NCBI GenBank assembly: GCA_030065635.1
Contig: JASJDJ010000003.1
Location: 62,001 to 126,000 of the forward strand
Source: Xenococcaceae cyanobacterium MO_188.B32
GTDB lineage: Bacteria; Cyanobacteriota; Cyanobacteriia; Cyanobacteriales; Xenococcaceae
Reading direction: 5' to 3'
Length of the DNA stretch: 64,000 bases
Position numbers and translations under genes: made by a program. The notes below the pieces were generated by a model. It did not search any database. It had not been told where the DNA came from and was given only the letters and a program-made list of their open reading frames with translations. Positions 50,013 to 58,738 of the stretch are shown here, piece after piece. Each line of letters begins with the position of its first letter. Position 1 is the first letter of the stretch.

Positions 50013-52229
50013 GTGAACCCGACTCCCAACAGTCAATCAGAATTTCCAGATAATTCCCAACCTTTATCTGTCCCTACTAATAAAATTTTGAATAAAGATA
50101 AACCAGCCAAACGTTTCAAGTTCTCGTGGCTGAAGATCGGGATAGCAATAGGAATTGGCGGTGGAGCGATCGCCTGTGGTTGGTTTTGGCAAAAACTAGA
50201 GGCTAGCGTACCAGAATCAATAGAAGATGTGGAAACCTATGCTCGCCCGAAAACCTTAACTATTAAAGCAGCAGATGGTTCTGTCCTCAAGCAAATTGGA
50301 CCGATCGCCCATGACAAAGTTAAACTAGACGAAGTCCCCGATATTTTGCCATTGGCTTTTATCGCCAGCGAAGATAGTCGTTTTTGGCAGCATAAAGGAA
50401 TTGATTTTCAAGGAATTGCTAGAGCTACTCTAGCTAATTTAAAAGCTCAAGGAGTAGTCGAAGGCGGGAGTACTATCACTCAGCAGGTGGCCAGAGTGGT
50501 TTTTCTCACTCACGAACAAAGCATCGAGCGCAAGCTGAAAGAAATGCGGATAGCCACTGCTATAGAACAGAATTTTGCTAAAAAACAAATTTTAGAAAAC
50601 TACTTAAATCTAGTTTATTTAGGTTCTGGTGCTTATGGTGTGGCGGATGCTGCTTGGGTTTATTTCGGTAAATCTGCCCAAGAGTTGACTCTAGCTGAAG
50701 TGGCTACCTTAGCAGGGGTTGTTCCCGCACCCAGTACTTATTCTCCTTTAACCAACCAAGAATTAGCTAAAAAACGGCGAAATTTAGTACTGCAAAGAAT
50801 GGTGCAAGAGGGATTTATTAGCCATAGAGAAGCTACTAAAGCTATGGCTGCTCCTCTAACTACCAACCCTAAAAGACCCAAAAGACTAGTCAGAAAAGCT
50901 AATTATTTTACCGATTATATCGAGCGAGAATTACCTAAATACATCTCAGCAGAAGAACTGCAAGCAGGAGGAGTAGTAGTAGAAACAACTCTCAATCCTA
51001 AGTGGCAAAAAGCAGCCGAAGAAGCGGTTAATTATGGTTTAGACCAATACGGTAAGTGGATGAAATTCCAACAAGCAGCCCTAGTCGCTCTCGAACCCAA
51101 GACTGGCGAAATTAAGGCAATGGTAGGGGGTAGAGATTTTGGCAAAAATCAATACAATCGCGTTACTCAAGCTCAACGTCAACCAGGTTCTACCTTTAAA
51201 ACTTTTGTTTATACTACCGCGATCGCTGCGGGTTTTTCTCCCTATAAAACCTATTTCGACGGAGAATATTTTGTGGATGGCTATAAACCAACCAACTACA
51301 AAGATAAATACCGTTATGGCAACGTATCTCTCTACGATGGGCTAATTAGATCTGTAAACATCGTTGCTCTGCGTACTATGCTCGATGTGGGTTGGAAGCC
51401 AACTATTGAAATCGCTCAGAAAATGGGGATTAAATCCAAACTTCAACCTACTTATTCTTTGGCATTAGGTTCGTGGGAAGTCAATCTGTTAGAACTTACC
51501 AACGCTTATGCAACCTTAGCTAATCAAGGAACTTATCAACCAGGTTACGGTATTACTCGCATTCGCGACCGCCAAGGTCAAATAATTTACGAAGCTAACT
51601 TTGAACCTCAACAAGCGATCGATCCAGATACGGCAGCAATTATGACTTGGATGCTGCGAGGTGTAGTTACTTCTGGTACGGGTATACCTGCTCAAATCGG
51701 ACGACCGGCAGTAGGGAAAACAGGAACATCTGATGAAGCTCGCGATCTTTGGTATGTCGGTTATATACCCCAATTATCGGCAGGAGTTTGGTTGGGTAAT
51801 GACGACAACACGCCAACTAAAGGTACTAGCGGAGTTGCAGCCGAACTTTGGCGTAAATTTATGCTGGAGGTAGTCAAAGATTTACCCGTAGAAAATTTTC
51901 CTCCTCGTCCTTCTCTTACAGGGAGAGATGCTTTAATTAAAGCCGAAGCAGTTAAACCCAAACGCAGTTACTATCTCAAAACCGCACCCACACCAGTATA
52001 CACGCGCTATACTCGTCGTTCTCGTAGAACCTATTCTAGAAGAACTACCTCACCAGCTTCATCCTCTACGCCCAAAGCAGCACCAAAACCAGCAACACCC
52101 ATACCAGCAACTACTCCTTTTCCCGTACCAGCTTCCAGACCAATAATTACTAAACCACTTAAAAAACTACCGCCAGCTAATTCCTCTAATTCTGAAAGAG
52201 ATTGGGTAAGGGAAAGATTGGGTAGATAA
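50013..52229 (+). CDS. Class A penicillin-binding protein 1A (bifunctional)
   Basis: This 738-residue protein starts at GTG. A cytoplasmic N-terminus and one membrane anchor (~38-60) are followed by a GT51 glycosyltransferase domain (~85-260; catalytic Glu in EDSRFWQHKG, then GGSTITQQVAR and YLNLVYLGSGAYG). The transpeptidase domain (~330-620) has SxxK in PGSTFKTF, SxN in RSVNIVAL and KTG in VGKTGTSDEARD. A Pro/Ala/Ser/Arg-rich C-terminal tail (~650-738) probably lies in the periplasm and may bind the wall. It polymerises and cross-links peptidoglycan and follows mreD by 143 bp. Confidence 0.95.
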   Translation: MNPTPNSQSEFPDNSQPLSVPTNKILNKDKPAKRFKFSWLKIGIAIGIGGGAIACGWFWQKLEASVPESIEDVETYARPKTLTIKAADGSVLKQIGPIAHDKVKLDEVPDILPLAFIASEDSRFWQHKGIDFQGIARATLANLKAQGVVEGGSTITQQVARVVFLTHEQSIERKLKEMRIATAIEQNFAKKQILENYLNLVYLGSGAYGVADAAWVYFGKSAQELTLAEVATLAGVVPAPSTYSPLTNQELAKKRRNLVLQRMVQEGFISHREATKAMAAPLTTNPKRPKRLVRKANYFTDYIERELPKYISAEELQAGGVVVETTLNPKWQKAAEEAVNYGLDQYGKWMKFQQAALVALEPKTGEIKAMVGGRDFGKNQYNRVTQAQRQPGSTFKTFVYTTAIAAGFSPYKTYFDGEYFVDGYKPTNYKDKYRYGNVSLYDGLIRSVNIVALRTMLDVGWKPTIEIAQKMGIKSKLQPTYSLALGSWEVNLLELTNAYATLANQGTYQPGYGITRIRDRQGQIIYEANFEPQQAIDPDTAAIMTWMLRGVVTSGTGIPAQIGRPAVGKTGTSDEARDLWYVGYIPQLSAGVWLGNDDNTPTKGTSGVAAELWRKFMLEVVKDLPVENFPPRPSLTGRDALIKAEAVKPKRSYYLKTAPTPVYTRYTRRSRRTYSRRTTSPASSSTPKAAPKPATPIPATTPFPVPASRPIITKPLKKLPPANSSNSERDWVRERLGR

Positions 52230-52276
52230 GTTAGTTGTTAGTAGGGGTAGTAAAATGAACGGGAAAATCTTTGGCA

Positions 52277-54034
52277 ATGCTCCTGTTGATGTCTTTTTTG
52301 CGTTTATATCTGAGAAAAAATAGTATTTGGGTTCACTTATGGTTGGTTTTGTTTTGGTTGGCGGTAGGAATTGGCTTACGCTTTACTAATTTAGACGCTA
52401 AACCACCTTGGTCTGATGAGTGGGCGACTTTGGTATTTAGTCTCGGTCATGGATTTCATAGTATTCCTCTAGACCGAGTTATTTCTCTCGATACTCTATT
52501 GTTACCTGCACAATTAGACAATACAACCCAAGTAAAAGATGTAGTTGAGCGTTTAATGCAGGAGAGTACCCATCCTCCTCTTTATTTTATACTTACTCAT
52601 CAATGGTTAAAACTTTTTTCTCAGCAGGACGGATTAGTATCCATTGCTTCTGCGCGATCGCTTAGTGCTTTACTGGGAGTTTTGGGTATTCCTGCTATGT
52701 TTGGCTTGGGTTGGTTGTTATCTCGTTCTTTGGTAGTGAGTCAGATAGCAGCAGGATTGATGGCTATTTCTCCTTATGGGATTTATCTAGCTCAGGAAAC
52801 CCGTCACTACACTTTAGCTATTCTCTGGATAATCGCTTCTTTAAGCTGTTTAATAGTAGCAGTCCGTCATCTACAGAAAAATGCTCCTCCTCCTAATTGG
52901 TTAATCCTAACTTGGGTAATTGTTAATAGTATTGGGGTTGCCACTCATTATTTTATGGGGCTAGCTTTAGTTACAGAAACTATAATTTTATTGGGATTTT
53001 GGCTACCAGATGTACGCAGTCGCTTTGGTAGTAAGTCTTTAATTAATGCTCTTTTTCCTCTTCCCTGGCGCAGAATTGGTATTGCTATTTTAGGTACTTT
53101 AATTGGTTGTTCGGTATGGATTTTAGCCTGGCGAGATATTCCCGATAGTCAACTGACTAGTTGGCTTAGTTACGGTAATCTTTGGGGTGGAGAATTTTTA
53201 GAACCGATAGGAAGGCATATCGCTTGGTTGGCAACTATGGTATTTCTGTTACCAGTAGAAGGTACTCCTTTGGTTGTCACGATTATATCTGGTATTTTTT
53301 TAGCTCTAGGAATAGTCTGGCTAACTGTTACTTTGGTTCAATATTGGCAAAAATCTCGATCGCGACCGGATAATCTTTTATTTAACAAAATTGTAGTTCG
53401 ATATATCTTGGTAGCAACTTTATTAGTTTTCGGCTTTGCTTATGGGTTCGATCGAGATTTGACTTTAGCTGCTCGTTTTCAGTTTTTTTATTTTCCTATC
53501 TTTTTGCTATTAATCGCTATAGTTTTAGCAGAAAGATGGATTGAAGGTAATTTTCAGGAATGGAACAGAAAAAGTATTGTTATTGGTATTCTCTTAATGG
53601 GTTTTTTGGGAGGATTAACAGTTATTTATGACTATGGCTATCAAAAACCAGACCGTCCCGATATAGTTGTTTCGGTCATGATGGAAGCACAAAAGCTGTC
53701 GCCTCAAACTCCTATTCTGGTTGCTATTGTCCATAAAAATCACGAACAAACAGGAGAAATGATGGGTATTGCCTGGGAATGGCAGAAAGTAGGGGCGAAG
53801 GGCTCTTCGCCCCTACAGGGATATCCTCAGTTTCTTTTACTACACAAAAACGAAGATGCCAATATCGCTACCCAAAATCTCTACCAAAATTTAGCTTTGT
53901 TTCCTCGTCCTTTCAATATTTGGTTAGTGAATTTCTCTGCACCTGCTGATTTGGAACAACATAATTGTAATGTTAATGAAAACTTTAAACGAAAAGCCTC
54001 TGGATATGACTATCGGCTGTATCATTGTCTTTGA
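52277..54034 (+). CDS. Membrane glycosyltransferase-like protein (GT39/ArnT-like), copy 1
   Basis: This protein is about 585 residues long from the ATG at 52277. It has an N-terminal helix, then the conserved acidic block KPPWSDEWATLVFSLGH (~39-55), typical of GT-C lipid-linked sugar transferases. THPPLYFILTHQWLKLF, a QETRHYTLAIL motif and some ten transmembrane helices follow, and a periplasmic C-terminal domain with FPRPFNIWLVNFSAP. It would transfer sugars from a polyprenyl carrier to an envelope acceptor, unknown here. It is a tandem paralogue of the next gene. It carries an in-frame palindromic repeat at 53789-53816 absent from that paralogue. Confidence 0.8.
   Translation: MLLLMSFLRLYLRKNSIWVHLWLVLFWLAVGIGLRFTNLDAKPPWSDEWATLVFSLGHGFHSIPLDRVISLDTLLLPAQLDNTTQVKDVVERLMQESTHPPLYFILTHQWLKLFSQQDGLVSIASARSLSALLGVLGIPAMFGLGWLLSRSLVVSQIAAGLMAISPYGIYLAQETRHYTLAILWIIASLSCLIVAVRHLQKNAPPPNWLILTWVIVNSIGVATHYFMGLALVTETIILLGFWLPDVRSRFGSKSLINALFPLPWRRIGIAILGTLIGCSVWILAWRDIPDSQLTSWLSYGNLWGGEFLEPIGRHIAWLATMVFLLPVEGTPLVVTIISGIFLALGIVWLTVTLVQYWQKSRSRPDNLLFNKIVVRYILVATLLVFGFAYGFDRDLTLAARFQFFYFPIFLLLIAIVLAERWIEGNFQEWNRKSIVIGILLMGFLGGLTVIYDYGYQKPDRPDIVVSVMMEAQKLSPQTPILVAIVHKNHEQTGEMMGIAWEWQKVGAKGSSPLQGYPQFLLLHKNEDANIATQNLYQNLALFPRPFNIWLVNFSAPADLEQHNCNVNENFKRKASGYDYRLYHCL
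53789..53816. repeat. Palindromic repeat inserted in frame in glycosyltransferase copy 1
   Basis: GTAGGGGCGAAG and its complement CTTCGCCCCTAC flank four bases. They encode VGAKGSSPLQ at a place where the tandem paralogue reads LLNQDKLNFQ, so the repeat is a recent insertion/replacement. Confidence 0.85.
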
Positions 54035-54058
54035 TCGAGGAAGAGAGAATTATCGAGT

Positions 54059-55885
54059 GTGAAAAAGGATTCTTTTCATTGGGGTTTGTTTTTTGGCGTA
54101 ATATTTCTTGGCGCAATTTTGCGTTTTACTAACTTAGCGTCTAAACCACCTTGGTCTGATGAATGGGCAACGTTAGTATTTAGTCTGGGACATAGTTTTC
54201 GTACTGTTCCTTTAGATAGTGTTATTTCTCTCGACACTCTTTTATCTCCTTTGCTTTGGGACAATACTACTCAACCCCAAGATGTAATTAACAATTTGCT
54301 TACAGAAAGTACTCATCCGCCCCTTTATTTTGTACTTAATCATTGGTGGCTAGAATTATTTCCTCAGAGTCAAGGTTTAGTGTCTATTTGGTGGGGAAGA
54401 GCTTTTAGTGCTTTATGGGGAATCGTTTCTATCCCTGCTATGTTTGGTTTAGGATGGCTATTTTCTGGATCTTTCATTGTTGCCCAAATGTCTGCTGCTT
54501 TGATGGCAGTTTCTCCCTACGGAGTCTATTTATCTCAGGAAGCGCGTCACTACACCCTAGCCATACTTTTTGTTATAGCTTCTTTAGCTTGCCTGCTGTT
54601 GGCTATTCGCTGTATTCATCGCCAAATTGCTTTTCCTCTGTGGATTGTTTTTTGCTGGATTGTTATTAATAGTTTGGGAGTAGCTACCCACTATTTTTTT
54701 AGTTTGGCTTTAGTGACAGAAACTATAGTTTTACTAGATTTTTGGATAGCAGAACTCAAACATAAAAAAAGCAATATTTGGGCTATCTATTGGTCGAGAA
54801 TTTATTTAGCTATGGTAGGTACTTTTATCGGTTGTTCTGTTTGGATAATGAATTGGTATAGTATCCGCGATAACCAATTAACAGACTGGATATTTGATAA
54901 TAATCCTGTAGAGAAATTTTTTGAACCTATTTCCAGAGTATTGGTATGGATAATTACGATGGTTTTCTTGTTACCAGTGGAAGGAACACCAGAGTGGATA
55001 AGTATTTTTTCTGGCGCAATAATCGTTCTGGTAATAGCTTGGTTAATGTTTAGTTGGATAAAAAGTTTTAAAGCCTGTAGTCAAATATATGCTACTAACT
55101 TAGGTATTTTAATTTTATCCAGATTTTTAGTGAGTGCGATCGCCATTATTTTAACTATTACTTATATTTTTGGTGCAGACTTAACTCTTTCTGCTCGTTT
55201 TCAATTTATTTATTTTCCTGTAGTTATTCTGCTGTTAGGAATTATTATGGCTTATCTGTGGCAAGAAGCAAAACTTTTTAGAAAGAAAAAAGTTACAAAC
55301 ATTATTCAGGAAATATCACAAGAATTCCCCCCAGAAGAGCGAGCTAATTTAACTCAACTCACTTATAATTCAGGTTATAAATACTGGTTATGGTTTAGAC
55401 CTAAAGGAAAAAAAGTTATTTATCTCACTTTGTTAATCGGAATTTTAGGTGCTTTAACAGTAGTTACCAATTTCGCTTATCAAAAAGTAGAACGTCCCGA
55501 TGTGGTTGTCCCTGTAATGGTAGAAGCGCATCACAAAGTTGCTTCTAAAACTCCTGTTCTCATAACTACTCTTCATAAAACTCATGGACAAACAGGAGAA
55601 ATGATGAGTCTTGCTTGGCAGTTTCAAAAACTTCTGAATCAAGATAAGTTAAACTTTCAACCCCAATTTTTATTAGCACATAATGATAGAGAAGATCGAT
55701 TAGTAGCCACACAAGTTTTATACAAACAATTAAGTAAAATGCCTCGTCCTTTTCAGTTATGGGTAGTTAATTTTTCTGCACCAATCCAATTAGAAACCCA
55801 AAACTGTACTACTCAAGAAGAGCATGAATATCGAGCAACAGGTTATCGTTACCGAATGTACAGTTGTTTCGATGTTTTACATTGA
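54059..55885 (+). CDS. Membrane glycosyltransferase-like protein (GT39/ArnT-like), copy 2
   Basis: This 608-residue protein starts at GTG. It is clearly homologous to the preceding gene along its whole length: KPPWSDEWATLVFSLGHSF at the N-terminus, STHPPLYFVLNHWWLELFP, SQEARHYTLAILF, and MPRPFQLWVVNFSAP near the C-terminus. It has a longer cytoplasmic loop (~415-445; FRKKKVTNIIQEISQEFPPE). About ten transmembrane helices are seen. The two copies follow each other by 24 bp, so they are one duplication within a single operon, probably with the PBP gene. Polyprenyl-linked sugar transfer to wall or envelope polymers is likely; the acceptor is unknown. Confidence 0.8.
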   Translation: MKKDSFHWGLFFGVIFLGAILRFTNLASKPPWSDEWATLVFSLGHSFRTVPLDSVISLDTLLSPLLWDNTTQPQDVINNLLTESTHPPLYFVLNHWWLELFPQSQGLVSIWWGRAFSALWGIVSIPAMFGLGWLFSGSFIVAQMSAALMAVSPYGVYLSQEARHYTLAILFVIASLACLLLAIRCIHRQIAFPLWIVFCWIVINSLGVATHYFFSLALVTETIVLLDFWIAELKHKKSNIWAIYWSRIYLAMVGTFIGCSVWIMNWYSIRDNQLTDWIFDNNPVEKFFEPISRVLVWIITMVFLLPVEGTPEWISIFSGAIIVLVIAWLMFSWIKSFKACSQIYATNLGILILSRFLVSAIAIILTITYIFGADLTLSARFQFIYFPVVILLLGIIMAYLWQEAKLFRKKKVTNIIQEISQEFPPEERANLTQLTYNSGYKYWLWFRPKGKKVIYLTLLIGILGALTVVTNFAYQKVERPDVVVPVMVEAHHKVASKTPVLITTLHKTHGQTGEMMSLAWQFQKLLNQDKLNFQPQFLLAHNDREDRLVATQVLYKQLSKMPRPFQLWVVNFSAPIQLETQNCTTQEEHEYRATGYRYRMYSCFDVLH

Positions 55886-56037
55886 TGCTCGATTAGATAA
55901 ATTACAACAATCTCATTGATTTTTATTTCAGTGAGTATATTTTGCCTTGAAAAATGGGAACTCTATACCTAGATGCTATGTTTTCTGTTGACTTTTAGGT
56001 TCTTCAGAAATACTATGAATTTTAGCTAATTAAAAAG

Positions 56038-57513
56038 ATGGTTAAGTTTCCTCAACAATTTGCTTTTGTTACTACTATAGCTCTATTTACTTTAGGCGCG
56101 ATCGATCTTCCTAAAGCTCAAGCAGCTTCTCTCTATTTAGGTTTGAGTAAATATGTAGAAAATATTCAGATAGGTAGTAGTACAAGCGATATAGAAGAGA
56201 ATGTTATTCCATCATTAGCAATAACCAGAAGAAATACTCTTGAGGAAAATAGCCCATTATCGATCGCAGAAGAAATTAATAAGCATATTGAAAAACGCTA
56301 TGACGATTTAATTGAAGAAAATACTGATTCAATAGGGTTAATTGAGAGTCAAAAGCTATTAAAAGACCGAGGTTTATTAGAAGATATATATTCAGAGAAT
56401 AGCGAACAAAGTATCCAGGAAATTACTAGTCTTCTTGCTGCAGATAGTCCCTGGATTGGGGATATGCTTGGAGAAGGACGGGCACATCAACAAATGCCTC
56501 GGTCGATCGTATATAGTTTAATTCTACTCTTTGGTATGTGGTCTATACCAACCTTAGGCTTTATAAGCAAAAAATTTATTTTTGGAGAAGAAGGAATTGT
56601 TGAAGATTTACAAAATAAATTTGGTAAGCCTCAAGTTCCAGAAGGAACAGTTTTTCTTCACGAACGTGCTTTCAAAGATTTAGAAAAACTAGCTCAACAA
56701 GTAGGAAGAATTAACAGTGAAAAATTTGGTAATAACGAATTTTTACTGTTTGTTAAAATTAAACAAGCTATCGAAAAAAAAATAGAAGAATATCAAATAT
56801 TAAATGATAGAGCTGAATTACTTAAAGTGGCGATCGCTGCTCAAAGTAGTTTTTTACGGATCGAACAAACTGAATTGCGTTTTCGTAGTCGCCATCAGCA
56901 AGAATTTTATCAATTTGTAGTAGATTCTCTCAATCAAAATTTAGATAAAGCTAAATTTAGAGATCGAGTCAAAAGAAAATTAGCTGAGATCATACCTTTA
57001 CTGAATACCGAAGAAGGCAGAGATGCTTTACAATCCTATTTAAAAGAAATTGATAAAATTTCTAAACATAAACTAGGATTAAAATTACTTTCTTTATTTA
57101 AACAATATCAGTTAGCAGATTTTACCATCTTAAAAAAAGTATCAGACATTGTTAATCAATTTAAAGGACATGATTTACTGGCTGCTAAAAAAATAGTTAG
57201 TTTGGTGATTAATGATTACGAAATATTTGAAAAACTGGGACCTATTATTGGGGTATCAGAATCAGAAAATTCTCCAGAGACTTATGCAAATATTTTGCAA
57301 TATATAGGTTTAATTTCTAGGCATGAAAAATCTTATGAAAAGTTTCAACAGCTAATAGAAGCTCTAAATAAATGGCAAAAACCTTACAAAACTATCACTG
57401 TAATTCGTCAAGAATATCAAGCAAGTGAATATAGATTACCTAAAGAGTTTTCTCAAGAAATCCCAGGAAGAAATATCTATAAAAAATACGAGCAATTCTT
57501 AGAAAGTAATTAG
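56038..57513 (+). CDS. Exported/membrane-anchored helical protein of unknown function
   Basis: This 491-residue protein has a signal peptide (hydrophobic ~8-22, KAQA-AS cleavage near 30). An acidic segment with predicted helices (~45-150) follows, then one transmembrane helix (~157-176; YSLILLFGMWSIPTLGFI). A long, highly charged helical C-terminal domain (~180-491) is rich in Lys, Glu and Leu with coiled-coil character (KIKQAIEKKIEEYQ, KFRDRVKRKLAEIIPLL). It would have one side exported and a large side in the cytoplasm, or be fully exported if the second hydrophobic stretch is not a stop. No family is recognised. It sits downstream of the glycosyltransferases. Confidence 0.75.
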   Translation: MVKFPQQFAFVTTIALFTLGAIDLPKAQAASLYLGLSKYVENIQIGSSTSDIEENVIPSLAITRRNTLEENSPLSIAEEINKHIEKRYDDLIEENTDSIGLIESQKLLKDRGLLEDIYSENSEQSIQEITSLLAADSPWIGDMLGEGRAHQQMPRSIVYSLILLFGMWSIPTLGFISKKFIFGEEGIVEDLQNKFGKPQVPEGTVFLHERAFKDLEKLAQQVGRINSEKFGNNEFLLFVKIKQAIEKKIEEYQILNDRAELLKVAIAAQSSFLRIEQTELRFRSRHQQEFYQFVVDSLNQNLDKAKFRDRVKRKLAEIIPLLNTEEGRDALQSYLKEIDKISKHKLGLKLLSLFKQYQLADFTILKKVSDIVNQFKGHDLLAAKKIVSLVINDYEIFEKLGPIIGVSESENSPETYANILQYIGLISRHEKSYEKFQQLIEALNKWQKPYKTITVIRQEYQASEYRLPKEFSQEIPGRNIYKKYEQFLESN

Positions 57514-57557
57514 ATAATTGCTCGTCATAGTAACGATTTAAAAACAATTAATTTTTA

Positions 57558-57586
57558 ACTCAGAACTCAGAATTCCGAACTAACTA
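57558..57586. repeat. STRR repeat ACTCAGA/ATTCCGA
   Basis: Three to four tandem heptamers of the ACTCCGA family lie between convergent genes. Confidence 0.6.
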
Positions 57587-57588
57587 GT

Positions 57589-58602
57589 TTATTCACCATA
57601 ATTACCCCCAGTTACCTTACCACGAAAAACTATATACTGATAGATATTGTATGCCAACATAATGGGAATTAGGAAACCGATAAAGATAATCATAAATACC
57701 AAAGAACTGGGACTAGCAGCAGCCTGATAAATTGTAATTTTAGTAGGAATGATGTAGGGAAAAACAATTAAACCCAATCCCAAAAAAGAAAGCAAAAAAA
57801 GCAAAATTGTCCAAATAAATGGTATTCTTTCTTGTTCTAAATAAAGACTTCTAAGAAGTAAAAAAATTAGTAAAGTTCCCAACAAAGGAATCAGGGCAAA
57901 AATATAAACTAGGGGTTGAGTGAATAAACGATCCCTAGCACTCTCATAAAAAATAGGTGTAGTAATAGTCAGATAAACAGCACCGATGAAAGTAGTCACA
58001 GCAGAGATTTTGGCAGTCAAATAATGAGTATTTTGCAACTCCCCTTCAGTTTTCATAATTAGGTAGGTTGAACCACTCAAAACATAGCCCTGTATTAAAG
58101 TTAGAGCAACTAAAATAGAGCGCAAACCCAACCAATCCCAAGTACCACCGATAAAATGACCGGCATCATCTACTGCTATACCCTGCAAAATTGCCCCCAA
58201 AGCAAAACCTTGACCCAAAGCTGCTAAAAAACTTCCCGCACCAAAAGCAATATTCCAAAAAAACTTGCGGTTAGCGTGTTCGCGAAATTCAAAAGCTACT
58301 GCCCGAAAAATAAACCCAAAAATCATTAAAAAAATTGGGATATATAGAGCTTGTAAAATTGTGCCATAAGCTAAGGGAAATGCTCCAAATAAAGCTCCTC
58401 CCATGATGACAAGCCAAGTTTCGTTAGCATCCCAAACATTACTAAGGCTAGTCATCAGAATACCGCGACGTTCTTCACTGGAGCTAGTTAAAGACAAAAT
58501 ACCAACTCCCAGATCGAATCCATCCAGCATTACATACAGAAAAAGAAATAAAGCAAGAATGACAAACCAAACTTGCGGAAGAAAATATTCTAGAGATTCC
58601 AT
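57589..58602 (-). CDS. cydB: Cytochrome bd-type quinol oxidase subunit II
   Basis: This 337-residue membrane protein of the CydB family has eight or more helices. It opens with the family signature LFLYVMLDGFDLGVGIL (~17-33), followed by WDANETWLVIMGGALFGAFP (~53-72) and the RAVAFEFR region. It is partner of CydA, encoded 136 bp upstream on the same strand. The bd oxidase reduces oxygen with plastoquinol in the thylakoid or cytoplasmic membrane and works at low oxygen or as an electron valve. The two genes are separated by C-rich and T-rich tandem repeats, unlike the tight spacing usual for cydAB. Confidence 0.93.
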   Translation of the reverse strand: MESLEYFLPQVWFVILALFLFLYVMLDGFDLGVGILSLTSSSEERRGILMTSLSNVWDANETWLVIMGGALFGAFPLAYGTILQALYIPIFLMIFGFIFRAVAFEFREHANRKFFWNIAFGAGSFLAALGQGFALGAILQGIAVDDAGHFIGGTWDWLGLRSILVALTLIQGYVLSGSTYLIMKTEGELQNTHYLTAKISAVTTFIGAVYLTITTPIFYESARDRLFTQPLVYIFALIPLLGTLLIFLLLRSLYLEQERIPFIWTILLFLLSFLGLGLIVFPYIIPTKITIYQAAASPSSLVFMIIFIGFLIPIMLAYNIYQYIVFRGKVTGGNYGE

Positions 58603-58608
58603 TGTTTG

Positions 58609-58647
58609 TTAGTAGTTAGTAGTTAGTAGTTAGTAGTTAGTTGTTAT
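58609..58647. repeat. STRR repeat, unit GTAGTTA, between cydA and cydB
   Basis: Four to five tandem GTAGTTA heptamers lie in the cydA-cydB gap, immediately before the cydB start, so they lie in its untranslated leader. Confidence 0.8.
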
Positions 58648-58660
58648 CTCGCTAATTTTC

Positions 58661-58717
58661 CCTATCTCCCTTGTCTCCTTGTCTTCCTTGTCCTCTTGTC
58701 CCCTTATCTCCCTCATC
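58661..58717. repeat. C/T-rich STRR repeat between cydA and cydB
   Basis: Tandem CCTTGTC/TCTTGTC/TCTCCCT units continue the repeat-filled gap between the two oxidase genes. Confidence 0.7.
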
Positions 58718-58738
58718 AACTAATCTCGATCGAGAAAA

